Under the pieces are notes generated by a model. That model saw nothing but the letters and a program-made list of their open reading frames with translations. It made no database searches and was not told the origin of the DNA. A stretch of 64,000 nucleotides of DNA from Gordius sp. MW1 (lineage: Eukaryota > Nematomorpha > Gordioida > Gordea > Gordiidae), in assembly GCA_964036665.1 (NCBI GenBank), contig OZ038533.1, forward strand, positions 6,036,413 to 6,100,412, in the 5' to 3' direction. Positions within the stretch are counted from its first letter, which is position 1. Each line of letters starts with the position of its first letter. Of the stretch, positions 12,399-36,562 are shown piece after piece. A program made the position numbers and the translations under genes.

Positions 12399-12862
12399 AA
12401 TGTCTGCCCTGTTGGCCAAATCTCATACACACACATCTATTTAATTTAAGTGTTTATTTAGCGTTCATCAATGATCATTTATAATTTTGTTCGATACACG
12501 TATTAATTTATTTGCGAACATGTACATATATTTAGGATTTAAAGAATGAACAGTAAGACAATCATTTTAGGCGCATCATATAAGTTTATTATTAAAGTGA
12601 CTATGACGTTTCAATGATAAAACTGCCGTACAATGAAGCCCATTTTAAAGGGCATACCTTAGGCGAATGCAACTTTTTTCCATAACATTTCCAAGCCTAT
12701 AAACAAATCTCAAGTATAGGCCTTCGCACGTTAAAAAAAATACGAAGGGGCGGGAAAAGGATCATAAATTTGACACAACAGAGATGTACTAAAGCCAATG
12801 AGGAGGTACAATTCGTCTTCTCGACATAATAAAATTGCGTGGTGATAGGAAGATAATTTTAT
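12399..12862. other. tail-to-tail intergenic region, MARCHF5/IRE1
   Basis: It separates two convergent genes. On + there is ATTAAA at 12,591-12,596 for MARCHF5. On - an AATAAA (12,858-12,863) overlaps the last base of the IRE1 stop codon. No repeat or ORF of note is visible. Confidence 0.6.
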
Positions 12863-26276
<13,414 letters not shown>

Positions 26277-27296
26277 TTAGCAGCTTGAATATATTTTATT
26301 ATTATATCATTTTTGTTTTATGGAAATTATATTGGCGATTCATTACAAAACATATGAAAATCGACAAATCGCTTTAAAATTTTTATTAAACAGATTTTTT
26401 TTATTTCGGACGACCATTGTTGTAGAAACGCTAACTTTAGACTTTATCTTTCTTTGTAAATCAAAATTTTTACATCTTATCATACTTTCTAATTTATGTT
26501 GTTTAGGGCATAGTCTAGACTGAAATATATTGTTACTGACAAATGAAAATCATAGAGATTTTATTTTACAATTTATAAAGCCCTAATTTCCCATATATTG
26601 ATTTTTTACATCTCGATGGGGGAAGGGCGTTTAGTCCTCACCCGGGGCACTACCTTTATTTTATAAAGTTGGGGAGCTTGGGTAGGATAGGAGATGTATT
26701 TTCAACATAAATTTTATTGTTCCAAAGGCGATATTACCTAATGCAAGATGACGGATATATAGGGCGTTGGGGAGGATTATTTCTTTAACAGTTCAGGTGA
26801 ATATACGATATGGGATGCATTCCTCCAAGATTACAAGGGGAAATATTGAGATGTTCTGAAATGTTAGGATAAGGTTCTGGAAAAATACTCTGGAAAAAAG
26901 GCTCTAATAACGTTCAGAAAAAAGGTTCTGGTCTTCTTTAATTACCAGGAGCCTTTCATATCCTTCACTCTCTAGTTGAGTTCCAATATTTAAAAAAATT
27001 TTGACCTATTTTAGGCCAAGTTTTAATTGATAGCCCTTTGCTTTTAAGGTTTTTTAAATTTTCTGATGACAGTTTTAATTCTCTGCTACGTTTCTCGGCC
27101 AACTGTTTATTATTAGCCTAACAATTTCAAGGATTCGGTACATCTTTGCTTTATTTTTCAGGCCAACTCTCTATTTGTAGCCTGGGAGTTTTAAAAAGCC
27201 TTGCTTTTTCTAACCTTCATACGTCCTTACCACAATTTTTAGAGCCAATTATTGATCTATAGCACATCTTTTCTTCTTCTCTTCGCATTCCTTATA
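26277..27296. other. region upstream of IRE1, no gene seen
   Basis: This probably contains the IRE1 promoter and 5' UTR, but no confident TATA or initiator element can be chosen in AT-rich DNA. A degenerate repeated pattern (GGCCAA...TAGCCT) recurs near 27,013, 27,099, 27,162 and 27,241. Confidence 0.4.
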
Positions 27297-27372
27297 AGGG
27301 AAGCAACCCAATTATATGACATGACAAATTTTAATGGCACTGAATCCATTAAAAGACCAGATTGCTTCCCAA
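27297..27372. repeat. nested inverted repeat (two-tier hairpin)
   Basis: The outer arms GGGAAGCAA / TTGCTTCCC enclose inner arms TTTAATGG / CCATTAAA with an 8-base loop. It may be a tiny MITE or a structured transcript; no target duplication is obvious. Confidence 0.45.
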
Positions 27373-27849
27373 ATATATTTTCCATAAATAGTCGTAGCTA
27401 ATTATAGCTAAGTTGTAATGAAAACATGGAAAACTATCTCGTTTTATTTATTTATTGCTATAAAAATTTGTAAAATACTATCGGTATCACTAACTAGCAC
27501 TGCACGGTATTGTATAATGCTTGCAATATTTAAGAAAGAGTGTGCATTTTTATATGCTTTTATATATAATTCCAATTTGTCTAAAAACTACTTTTAAATT
27601 TATGTTAAGCTTAGTTTTTATTCTGTTTTTCCAATACGATGATGAACTCTTTATATTTGTTCAGGATGGGATTTAAGCTATAGGAATAGGAATAAGGGGA
27701 GATATTGAACGAGCTGCATAATAAAGGGGCACCCTCTTCCCATTTAGGAAGAGGGGTAAAATTATTAAACTCCTTTTTCCTACATAGAATTTTACCTAAT
27801 TTATTTTGTCCCCGAAAATTAAATAATTAATTAAATCACACAAGAATTA

Positions 27850-28225
27850 AAATTATCAATACGATCACACGCGTATAGTAAAATTACTGATGCGTGTTCA
27901 TGTTGATAAACCATCAAATATGGGGAGAAATAAATAAATAAGTATAAGCGCGTCGGGGGGAGGGGGGTAAAGTCACACACGTACTGAAATTAAATAGAAA
28001 GTAAAAGTATCACTATGTACTTAAAGTTACAGGAAAAGGGGTTACTCAGTGAGTATGCCTCTGATAGGCAGATGTACTTCTCGTATATGATATAAGATCA
28101 AAAGATCCGACAATGTTAAGAAATCTAACAATAAATGTTGTAATTAATCGAATGAGATACACTGTTTTACGAGGGGTTGGGGTAAATGGGGAATCCACGT
28201 ATCAAGGGATACGATAGTTTTATTC
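27850..28225 (-). repeat. diverged solo LTR related to the TRIM-like element
   Basis: Read on the minus strand it shares ordered landmarks with the LTRs at 16,946 and 18,326: GATACG near the start, ATCTTTTGATCTTA, TTTAATTTC(T)AGTACG, a C-run followed by CCCGACGCGCT, then ATAC(G/T)TATTT. Similarity fades at the 3' end, so the right limit is approximate. Confidence 0.5.
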
Positions 28226-29018
28226 AGGCGTTAAAAATATCTTTAAGAGCATTTTTAGTGAAAAATAAACTTTGAAGCCAGCCAGTGGGGTAAAATTAGT
28301 TTTTAAATCACTCGTGCAACCCTAAAAAAGTTCTTGGGAGGAGCTTAAAATCGACTTTTAAAACACAGAAATCTCATTGTGGCTCAAAAGCTTTACAAGT
28401 ATCGACAAAAGGAAGCGGCAAGCTCTCAGCATGGAATTTTAAATTATCTTGACAAATGGAACCTATTTTTTGTCAAAAGCCTTGAGGAGTTTATTATAAT
28501 TAGGGCATGCCTGCAATTTTCTTTGTGAAACTGTAAGTTTTAGAATATGAGACTTAATAATCTAATTTTGGGACGAGAGCGGGGATATGCTCGCCTTGCG
28601 ATGTTGATGCTATATTGGAGGAATCTATTAATTGATAATCGTTGCTCCTTATTGGGTGACTTGGGTGAGCAACCTTTATTGCTTAAGACAAATAAGGACT
28701 GGAAACTGTTTAACACTTAATTCTAATAAAACCTTCCTGCGCTTTAAATGTTTCTATCCTTTATTGGTTCGCTATTTTTAAAAATTCTTTAAAATCTGTT
28801 TCATTTTTGTAGCTGACATTTAGTTAATGAAAACGATGTTTTATAATTAGAAACGACAATTACTGCCAGATAAATTATGAAGTAGCGACGACTTTTAAAA
28901 AATAATTATAGAAGTATGTAGCCAACAAAATTTGTCGAGCAATTAGCCAATCAATAGACGTTTTATGTAGTGCTAACTTAGAATCATTTTGGTTTTTGCC
29001 TATTATTTTATACGTTTA
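28226..29018. other. no gene seen
   Basis: AT-rich sequence with no recognised protein or repeat. Confidence 0.4.
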
Positions 29019-29828
29019 CTAGCTGACCCGGCACATTGTTTTGCTTTATAATTTTTAAGACTATAAGTGTGTGGGGATGTGGTTATATGCAGCCAGTATA
29101 ACAGTTGTTTGAGAATATTTCATGGGATGGATCTTTAAGCATATGAACACGCATTGTAATCTCATTTGTACTTTTTCAACATTACGCCATAGCGGATTTT
29201 AAGCAAGCGTTTATTTTATCAGCGTACCTTAAACGTGGAATGACGCGAAGTGTTTGTCTGAAATCACCTGAAAGGAGTAACAATGTGCCGCCAAATAGTT
29301 TGTTGTTGTTTTTATATTCTTCAATAGTCCTGTTCAACGTCTTTAGCAAATGTATGTGAATACATACATCCTAGATGATAACTTTACACCGTTTTAGTAG
29401 TTGCAATTTTCCTGATGCGCAACCCATCCCGGCTGGCTCTTTTTTAAATTTTAGTGCAAAACAATGCAAACATACCTTGTCCATAGCACCAATGACCACT
29501 TTGAAATGGGCGTAATATTCAAGATCAGGCTCATACTGGAAAGCTAGTCGAAGGAATTAAGCAGATGTAAATACTCAAAGTACTTTTTGGCGTTGTTGGT
29601 TATTTGCTCTAAGTGTGTTGATTACAAATCGGCGGGCTTGTCTTTGTAATCGTCTTTGTTGTTTTCGTTTATCTCGTGCCTCTTGCAATTGTGATTCACG
29701 TATTTGGGCCACATACGCATATCTGCATTGTTTTGTAGAATTTGTTTGAATTTGTTTGTCTGTTTTTTGTGCCCTTATATATGTCATGCATGCATTTTGT
29801 TTCGTTCGATGACCCAATTGGTCCTTAT
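29019..29828 (-). mobile_element. Helitron 3' end and N-terminal coding remnant
   Basis: On the minus strand the element ends ...GCCGGGTCAGCTAG followed by T (29,019), the classic Helitron CTAG-3' terminus. Minus-strand codons 29,817-29,575 read THIRA-like YIRAQKTDKQIQTNSTKQCR, then YVAQIRESQLQEARDKRKQQ, a basic region found near the N-terminus of animal Helitron Rep-helicase proteins. Rep and helicase domains are missing. The 5' side is interrupted by a P-like MITE at 29,829. Confidence 0.65.
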
Positions 29829-30189
29829 CTTAGACTATAGACCGCTCATGCCATATGTTGAATATGGGTAATTGTGTGTCTAATTTTCCTCCATTTTGAA
29901 GAGTGTATTTGGTGTATTTTAACCTGTAATTTTGCCCTATAACAGTCAATTTACCTTCCTCGCTAGTTTATAAATTAAAAAAACGTCAATAAATTAATAT
30001 TATACAAAATAAAAATATTGATGGCACTATATTATTAAACAAACTTTAATCGCAGTTTTTACATTTTTATGTATTAATTGCTATGCAATTTATGGGCTCG
30101 TTTTTTGGTTGTCCGTTGTCCGTCCGTTGTCCGTTGTCTACCCTCCCTATCTATTTGCATTAAGTATATTAGGTTATCCATTTTTTATA

Positions 30190-30303
30190 TTAATGCATGA
30201 GAAAGAGGTACCCCACCCCTCATCTCTATCTCCCTCGCTGTGTTATTTTTTAAATTAATGCATAAGAGGTGCCCCACCCCTCATCTCTATCTCCCTCGCT
30301 TTC
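30190..30303 (+). repeat. two tandem copies of a ~50-bp block
   Basis: TTAATGCATAAGAGGTGCCC followed by a CTCATCTCTATCTCCC tract occurs twice in tandem (first copy slightly altered, with GAGAAAGAGG). Confidence 0.7.
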
Positions 30304-30469
30304 GGGCGGGGTCGGGTTTTAATTGCTACGTTAAATTAATGCATAAGTATATCTATTCGTTTTTAAATTGGGTAACATTGATATTAATTGCTATAATTAC
30401 CCTATGCCCTCCACGGGCCTATGCCTCTACTGATATGGGTCCCTGTACCCCTACAAAAGCCTATGCCTC

Positions 30470-30550
30470 TATTAATGTGGGTTCGAACCCCGGCGAACGT
30501 TTCTGAATTGCTGGTTCGATTCCCGGAGAGGGCAAAATTTTTTTTGTTTT
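30470..30550 (+). other. tRNA-like B-box segments
   Basis: Two motifs GGTTCGAACCC and GGTTCGATTCC, 36 bp apart, match the RNA polymerase III B-box consensus, and a T run follows. No full tRNA cloverleaf can be folded. They look like remnants of tRNA-derived sequence inside the satellite element. Confidence 0.4.
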
Positions 30551-30759
30551 TTAAATTAAATTAATATATTTTTCCTGTTCCTACCATTGATAATATGACT
30601 TTTTGGCCGTCCGCTTGTTCTATTATTGTTTCATTTTATTATATAATAAACATAAATAAAAGTTGTTTACTTTTAATTGCTATGCAATTTAACTAGTTTT
30701 TGGGTTAGAATCCCGGAGTTTTTTTGACTCTTATGATTGTTCTTGTTACTATCATTGAT

Positions 30760-31440
30760 AATAAGACCTTATGGCCGTCCGCTGGCTGCTGACTGAAAAA
30801 ATGACCATTGGCCAAAATGTGAATCCGAGTTTATTTTTGTTTTTTTTTTGACTATTATGATTGTTCCTGTTACTACCATTGCTATTATGACTTTTTGGCC
30901 GTCCGCTGGCTCCTGACCGATGGAAAAAATGACCATTGGCCAAAATGTGAATCAAAATTTTTTTTTTCGTTTTTTTTCACTATTATGATTGTTCCTGTTC
31001 CTACCATTGCTATTATGACTTTTTGGCCGTCCGCTGGCTGCTGACCAATGGAATTGCTATTATGACTTTTTGGCCGTCCGCTGGCTGCTGACCAATGGAA
31101 TAAAATGACCATTGGCCAAAATGTGATTCGAAAACTTTTTTTTCGTTTTTTTTGACTATTATGAATTTATATCCACTTTTACTGTGTCCTGGCTGCTGTC
31201 CAATGGAAAAAAATGACCATTGGCCAAAATGTGATTCGAAAATTTTTTTTTCGTTTTTTTTTACTCTTATGAATTTATATCCACTTTTACCGTGGATAGG
31301 CTGCTGACCAATGGAAAAAAATGACCATTGGCCAAAGTGGTCATCAAAATTTTTTTTCCGTTTTCTTGGCTATCATTGACTTTTAGAGTATCTGTTGGTA
31401 CTGACCAATAGAGAAAAAATGGCCATTGGCCAAATTTTTG
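30760..31440 (+). repeat. minisatellite array 1 with embedded hairpin
   Basis: Five to six units of roughly 95-125 bp share TTTGGCCGTCCGCTGGCTGC, ACCAATGG, then AAAAAATGACCATTGGCC, a T-rich stretch and ATTATGA. CCAATGG and CCATTGG are reverse complements around a short A-rich loop in most units. Unit length shortens from left to right, and one unit (31,019) is partly duplicated. Confidence 0.85.
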
Positions 31441-31589
31441 ATTTTTTTAATTAAAAATTGTTCAAATTCAACAAAAAATTTCGCCCAACAATTCTGCAAA
31501 TTCTTAACATTGTGATGTTTTATAATATAATGTTTGTTAGACCCATAATCACTAAAGGCCATAAAAACTAATGTAATACGCAACTAGAT

Positions 31590-31665
31590 GCAAACACTAA
31601 ATCTAACCCTAACCCTTGCCTATATTACATTTTGCCTATATTACATTTTGCCTATAAATGGAAAA
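31590..31665 (+). repeat. small direct repeats near an AACCCT pair
   Basis: TTGCCTATATTACATT is repeated (two full copies plus a partial third) next to CTAACCCTAACCC. It is too short for a telomeric tract. Confidence 0.5.
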
Positions 31666-32081
31666 TTTGTAGAAATAATTAATTAATCTTTAAGCATTTA
31701 ATACCCCCCTATAGGCATTCTCGCCCCTTCCCACCTTTCTCGCCCATAAATTGCATAGCAAATATGATACATTTATACGAATTACAGATGAGTCGTCCCC
31801 CCTTCCCTTCCCCTCTTCCCTTCCCTCCCCTTCCCTTCCCTTCTCCCCCTTCCCACGAGGGCCGAAGGCCCGAGTTTTTTTAAATGATATTTATTTTAAA
31901 TGCTGTTTTAGATGTCTACCCACTTGAATATTTTTTTATTTACCTTTTTAAAATTATTTAATTTGCGAAAATTACTAATTTCTATATGCTCACAACGTTA
32001 CAATCCTCGTTTCAAAATGGTGGAAAAAAGGGTACACATTTTGTGCGTTGATGAGCAGTCTATCTAGTCTATGGTCCTTAT

Positions 32082-32660
32082 GCGTCTAGCTGGCATTGTT
32101 ACCTATAAGTATAACATATTTTATATATCAAATTGAACTACTTAAAGGTAAAAAATAATATACTAATATTGTATTTGTTCTATTTTCATTTGACAATTCT
32201 ATTGCGGATATGTTAATAAATGGACTACTTTTTATAAATAGAATACTTCAGTTTTTTTATATATGAAAGATTATTTACATTGTCGTATTTGCATGTATGA
32301 CGTCATGAAGTTGGTTGGATTGACTGTAGATAAAAGACTCAATTGTTTAATTTGAATAAACCGGGGCATGCATCGGTGTGCCTTGCTTAAATAAAATAAT
32401 ATTTATGATATTTTTTCATTATACCTCCAAATGTTTTTTTCTTTAAAATTAGAAGAAACTAATGCTTGCAAACCATTAGTATAACCTTGTCGAAAACCCT
32501 TTGGTTTTTTTACAACACTAATACAAACTATAATCTTTTAACCCATTTAATTTAGTTATTATTCAATTAACACGGGAGGGGGAATTTCCCATTCCCTCCC
32601 CCCCCTCATTTATGCCACTGCACGTGGTATATTTTATTTATCACAATAATTATATTTATT
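32082..32660. other. no gene seen between the satellite elements
   Basis: AT-rich sequence. It may include the continuation of the Helitron interrupted at 29,829, but no motif proves it. A mixed G and C run is at 32,575-32,605. Confidence 0.35.
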
Positions 32661-33440
32661 TCGCTAAATGACCATGGGCCAAAGTGTGAAAAAAAAATTT
32701 TTTCAGTTTTTTTTCTCTTATGTGTTTATATTTTTTTTGACCGTCTCCTGGCTGCTGACAAATGGAAAAAAATGACCATTGGCCAAGGTGTATCTTTTTT
32801 TTCCTATATTATAAATATAATCTATTTGGCCGTTTGCTGGCTACTGACTAATAAAAAAATGATCATTGGCCAAAGTGAGACTAAAATCGAATTTTTTTCT
32901 CTAGATTATAATTATTGGCTAGTATTTGGCAGTCTGCTGACTATTAGAAAAAATGACCACTGGCCAAAGTGTAGAATCGATTTTTTTCCCTATATTATAA
33001 ATATAGGCTAGCTATTTGGCCGTCTGCCGACCAATGGAAAAAATGACCACTGGCCAAAGTGGGATTGTAAATTTTTTTCGTTTGTTTTAATATTTGGTCC
33101 TTATGTATTTAGACGCTTTTTGACCTGCTGACTATTAAAAAAAATGACCACTGGCCCAAAGTGTATATCAGATTTTTTCTATATTATAATTATAGGCTAT
33201 TTGGCCGTCTACTGGCTACTGACCAATGGAAAAAATGAACACTGGCCAAAGTCTGATTGAAAGATTTTTTTCTAGATTATAATTATAGGCTAGTTATTTG
33301 GCTGTCTGCTGACCATTAGAAAAAATAACCACTGGCCAAAGTGTATATCGCATTTTTTTCTATATTATAATTATAGGCTATTTGGCCGTTTGACCAATGG
33401 GAAAAATAACCAATTGTCAAAGTCTGATTGGAAAACATTT
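32661..33440 (+). repeat. minisatellite array 2
   Basis: Seven or eight units of about 80-110 bp are related to array 1 (TTTGGCCGTCTGCTGGCTAC, AAAAAATGACCACTGGCCAA). Most carry a TATATTATAAATATAGGCTA-like linker in place of the ATTATGATTG linker of array 1. The hairpin arms are eroded here (ACTATTAG or ACCAATGG opposite CCACTGG). Confidence 0.8.
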
Positions 33441-33930
33441 CGTTTTTTTAATTGTTTATACTATACATATGCGCATGTTTTGAATAGTCTATAGTCATAA
33501 TTTAAATTATGGGTCGCCTACACTAAATTGCTTAAATTTATACAATATCAAATAACTCTATAATGAAAGTTGTACGTTTTGGAAGGATGGCTATTGGCTT
33601 TTCCAAGGTCATACTTTCTATTTGCGTTCCTTTCGTCATTTTGATTAATTTAGAAGTTGATAAATAAGAATGAATGAAAACCTATTCCTTAAAGTATAAA
33701 ATGCAAATTGATAACTTAGTTCTTTTTCCATACAAATATTTAAAAAGCTAAATTTTTGTAAAACCTGCCATAAAACATTTATTAATACTTTATTTATCGA
33801 GGAAAATTATTAATAGATAATAGTATATTTAAAAAACAACTATAACGTTGTACGACTATTATCTGACTCCCTGCTTGACCATTGCCCCCCCCATGGCATT
33901 CTCGCCCATAAATTGCATAGCAAATATGCT
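33441..33930. mobile_element. right part of a second satellite-bearing element
   Basis: GGCATTCTCGCCCATAAATT followed by GCATAGCAAATATG at 33,895-33,930 repeats the right subterminal region of the first element (31,717-31,765), in the same order after the minisatellite. The left half of this copy is not recognisable. Confidence 0.5.
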
Positions 33931-34136
33931 AGTTTATACTCCATGCAAGAAATAAAAATTACAAAATTTTTGGCATTTTATACATGAATTTAATACCGAG
34001 ATGTGCAGATTTATTTATTATAAGAACTGGATATGGCCCATTCTAAAATTTGGTATTTAGTTCTAATGAAAATAATAAATATAATCTAAAAAAATTGTAT
34101 GACATTTACAATGAAACAAAGTTATTGCTGTTGCAA

Positions 34137-34465
34137 CCTATATTATATATAAAAATGAAACCATGTGTGTATGCCGCCACCAATTTTGGAAAACTACCAG
34201 ACCGATTTGGCTCAAAATTTCACAGTTTATTCCTGACACTCCGGAGCATGTTTTAAGATTTGTTCAAGCCAAATCGGTCCAGTAGTTTTCGAGTATTCGT
34301 ACGCGTTGCACTGTTTACGAAAATAAAACAGTAGAAGTAGAACATATAGACATCAAACTTTATTTTACTTCAAACCCCGCTTTATCATCATATAAGCCCT
34401 AAAATTCCAACATAATTTAATACACCCGGGTAAATGGCAAAACAACGTTTGCCGTGTTCATCTAG
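34137..34465 (+). mobile_element. short non-autonomous Helitron
   Basis: It begins with a TATATTATATATAAAAATG-type Helitron 5' end. It contains the frequently seen ACCGATTTGGCTCAAAATTT segment and its inverted partner AAGCCAAATCGGTCC. It ends with the hairpin GGCAAA-ACAACG-TTTGCC 9 bases before CTAG (34,465), followed by T. The 3' hairpin plus CTAG is diagnostic. No protein is encoded; the exact 5' base is uncertain. Confidence 0.75.
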
Positions 34466-36334
34466 TAATTTATAAGTATTAATTTTTGTATTACTATTTA
34501 AAAATTAATAAGAAACCTTAATTAACTTAAATTTATTTTGCCAACCCAAGCCCCACGGCCCAATGTAGACTTTCGCCTTATATGAAATACAGCAACATAT
34601 AACATTTAGAAGGTATTCAATTTATTAAAATCACTAGTATAATTTTACCAAGTTATAAAAAAATATAAATATCGATATATAGATGTATTAATAGAGTGTA
34701 TATATATATATGTATGCATTTGTATATACTTAAAATATGCTTATCAATCTAGAATTTAGTTATTCTATAGCAAATTAAGAATCGAAATACGCCAAAAAAT
34801 AAATACGTATAGTAAGGGGTATCTGTATAAATGTATACGAAATGTGTATATAAATATATATGTATGTAGTTTTTGAATGTAATTCGTTCGGGGCTACAAC
34901 TTAAGCCAAACACATATAATATATTTTACATATACGCATACAGATAATATCCCCTATTACATCTTACGGTGGTGGGTGTTGTGAATGAATGGGTTTCGAT
35001 AAAAACTTTAAAACAATATAAAAAAGGAGAGGGGAAAACGATGAATAAAATTTTTGTTAAAATTTTTCGTACTAAATTCATAATATAAAAAATATATGTA
35101 TTGTTTACTTACGTATCGTGTGGCTTATTTATACGTTTAAAACATTTCAATTTCGTGTGTATATATGCAATTTATATGTACTACGGTTAAAAGGTATTTA
35201 ATTTCATATTACGTTATTGTAACAACATTAAATATATCATTCCATATCAAAATGGCATGTGAAGGGGGAGGGGCATTTATATTCAGCGAAAGACGCGTAA
35301 CCGGGGGACTTTGACTTTAAATTTTTATTAAATTTTATCGTCTTTTATAAAAATACACGAATTTCTTCTATGTTTTCTAATTCGAAAATGTAATCAATCG
35401 TAAGCTAATAAACGTAATCTAAAAGAGAAAGAGGGGTTAGGACCAAGGTCGAAGAAATTTCGTAAAGCCCAAATAGTGGTGGGTGAATCAGGGAGGCCAT
35501 ATAAAAAAAGACAAAACCATCGAAAAAGGACCGGGTTTGCATGCAAAAAGGGGGTAACAATAAACTCGTATACTTGTAATTTCTACCATCTAGGGAGTTC
35601 CGTGGCATTCTACAAATCCAACACGGCTTAGACTAGAGACTAGACTAATAAGGAGCAGCATGGGTGGGTGTAGCGTGGGTGGGTAAGTATTGTATACAAA
35701 GATGCTTTGACTAATGCGACTAAGATGCAAATAAGAACGAGCAACAAAAATTTAACATAATAAAAGAAGAGAAGGGCAGAGGGGGTGTAGAGTTTATAGG
35801 CGAAGAGAGCAGTGGCGTCGCGTAAAAAATATCTTAATTTTCTCCTCCTCCTTACCCTCTTCATTTTCAAATATGACTTTTATGCTGTAGCAACGACTAG
35901 GTGTGTGCCATGTATCGAAAGATAGTATTGCACAAAATCATTAATAGAAGTTCCCTGACGTGTGGTGCGGTAATATTTAAAATCTCGCTCCGCTACTTGT
36001 GGATGTGCATTGTTTTCGGTAGAGGGATCCGGGATACTTTAAAAACGTTGGCATATATAACGGCGAACATAAGTACATATATATATATATATATGTACAC
36101 ATACGTAAATAGCAATTAATATATTATGTCATTTATAATATTTCGTGAAAACAACTACACATATGTAGTGATAGATGTGATATGTGATATAAATTAAAAT
36201 AATGGGACCGGGGTAGATGGAATAGGCGAGGGGCGGGGTCTCTCGTTAAATATGACCTGAGTAATTTGGATTAGCAGTCGGGCACGCAAACCATTTCACT
36301 CATTACCCCACGGGGACATTAAAGGAACTTCGAA
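34466..36334. other. region downstream of the CPEB gene
   Basis: AT-rich sequence with an AT microsatellite (36,078-36,094, TATATATATATATATG). It probably includes the CPEB 3' UTR on the minus strand, but no single polyadenylation site can be chosen. No protein is recognised. Confidence 0.4.
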
Positions 36335-36562
36335 TCAGTAGAGCCTGAAGGGTAAAGTTCTAGGCCGATCGCCTCCCTCCTTAACCAAAGGTTTGTGGAA
36401 CTCTTTGCCGGGTCGGGTATGGACAGTGGCCCAGCACGGTTCGCAGTAATACTTGAGGCAGGCGACGTTGGCGCAAAAGAAGGGAGCATACTTGCCCATG
36501 CAACGCATCCCATTGCATTCGTCGCAATTTTGGTCATCCAACACGTACGGTTTCACTTCGAC
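36335..36562 (-). CDS. orb2: CPEB ZZ-type zinc-binding C-terminus (exon 8)
   Basis: It reads [75 protein letters not shown]-stop. Cys and His ligands of the cross-braced ZZ fold are all present, and the protein ends at the position usual for the family. Confidence 0.96.
   Translation of the reverse strand, partial: VEVKPYVLDDQNCDECNGMRCMGKYAPFFCANVACLKYYCEPCWATVHTRPGKEFHKPLVKEGGDRPRTLPFRLY

Larger units (their letters stand above)
30045..31883. mobile_element. satellite-bearing element with subterminal inverted repeats
   Basis: Comparison with the uninterrupted copy at 59,170-59,370 defines the insertion: AAACAAAC is followed here by about 1,839 bp and then ATGATATTTATTT, whereas the other copy reads directly AAACAAAC-ATGAAATTT. 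Features in order: subterminal repeat TTGCTATGCAATTTATGGGC (30,080), a duplicated 50-bp block (30,190-30,303), two B-box-like motifs (30,480-30,520), a minisatellite (30,760-31,440), the inverted subterminal repeat GCCCATAAATTGCATAGCAA (31,743), a pyrimidine tract, and a hairpin GGGCC-GAA-GGCCC (31,859-31,871) before the T-rich end. The layout resembles Helentron-associated (HINE/Pearl-type) elements. No protein is encoded. Confidence 0.7.
29829..32073. mobile_element. P-superfamily-like MITE with perfect 8-bp target duplication
   Basis: The inverted ends CTTAGACTATAGACCGCTCA (left) and CATAGACTAGATAGACTGCT (right, reverse complement) are flanked by GTCCTTAT on both sides (29,821-29,828 and 32,074-32,081). 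The ends match those of the P-like element at 53,219-59,953. Without the nested satellite element (30,045-31,883) it is only about 406 bp and non-coding. It was inserted just upstream of the Helitron coding remnant. Confidence 0.8.

Noticed and set aside
31594-31612. CTAACCCTAACCC as a telomere remnant
   Set aside because: Only two repeat units, in the middle of a gene-bearing region; most likely chance or part of the satellite element.
30740-33440. CRISPR array
   Set aside because: Units are long and variable, with no short conserved repeats separated by unique spacers, in a eukaryotic genome.
36319-36537. Alternative frame overlapping the CPEB ZZ exon
   Set aside because: The other frame carries the conserved ZZ residues; this is a shadow.
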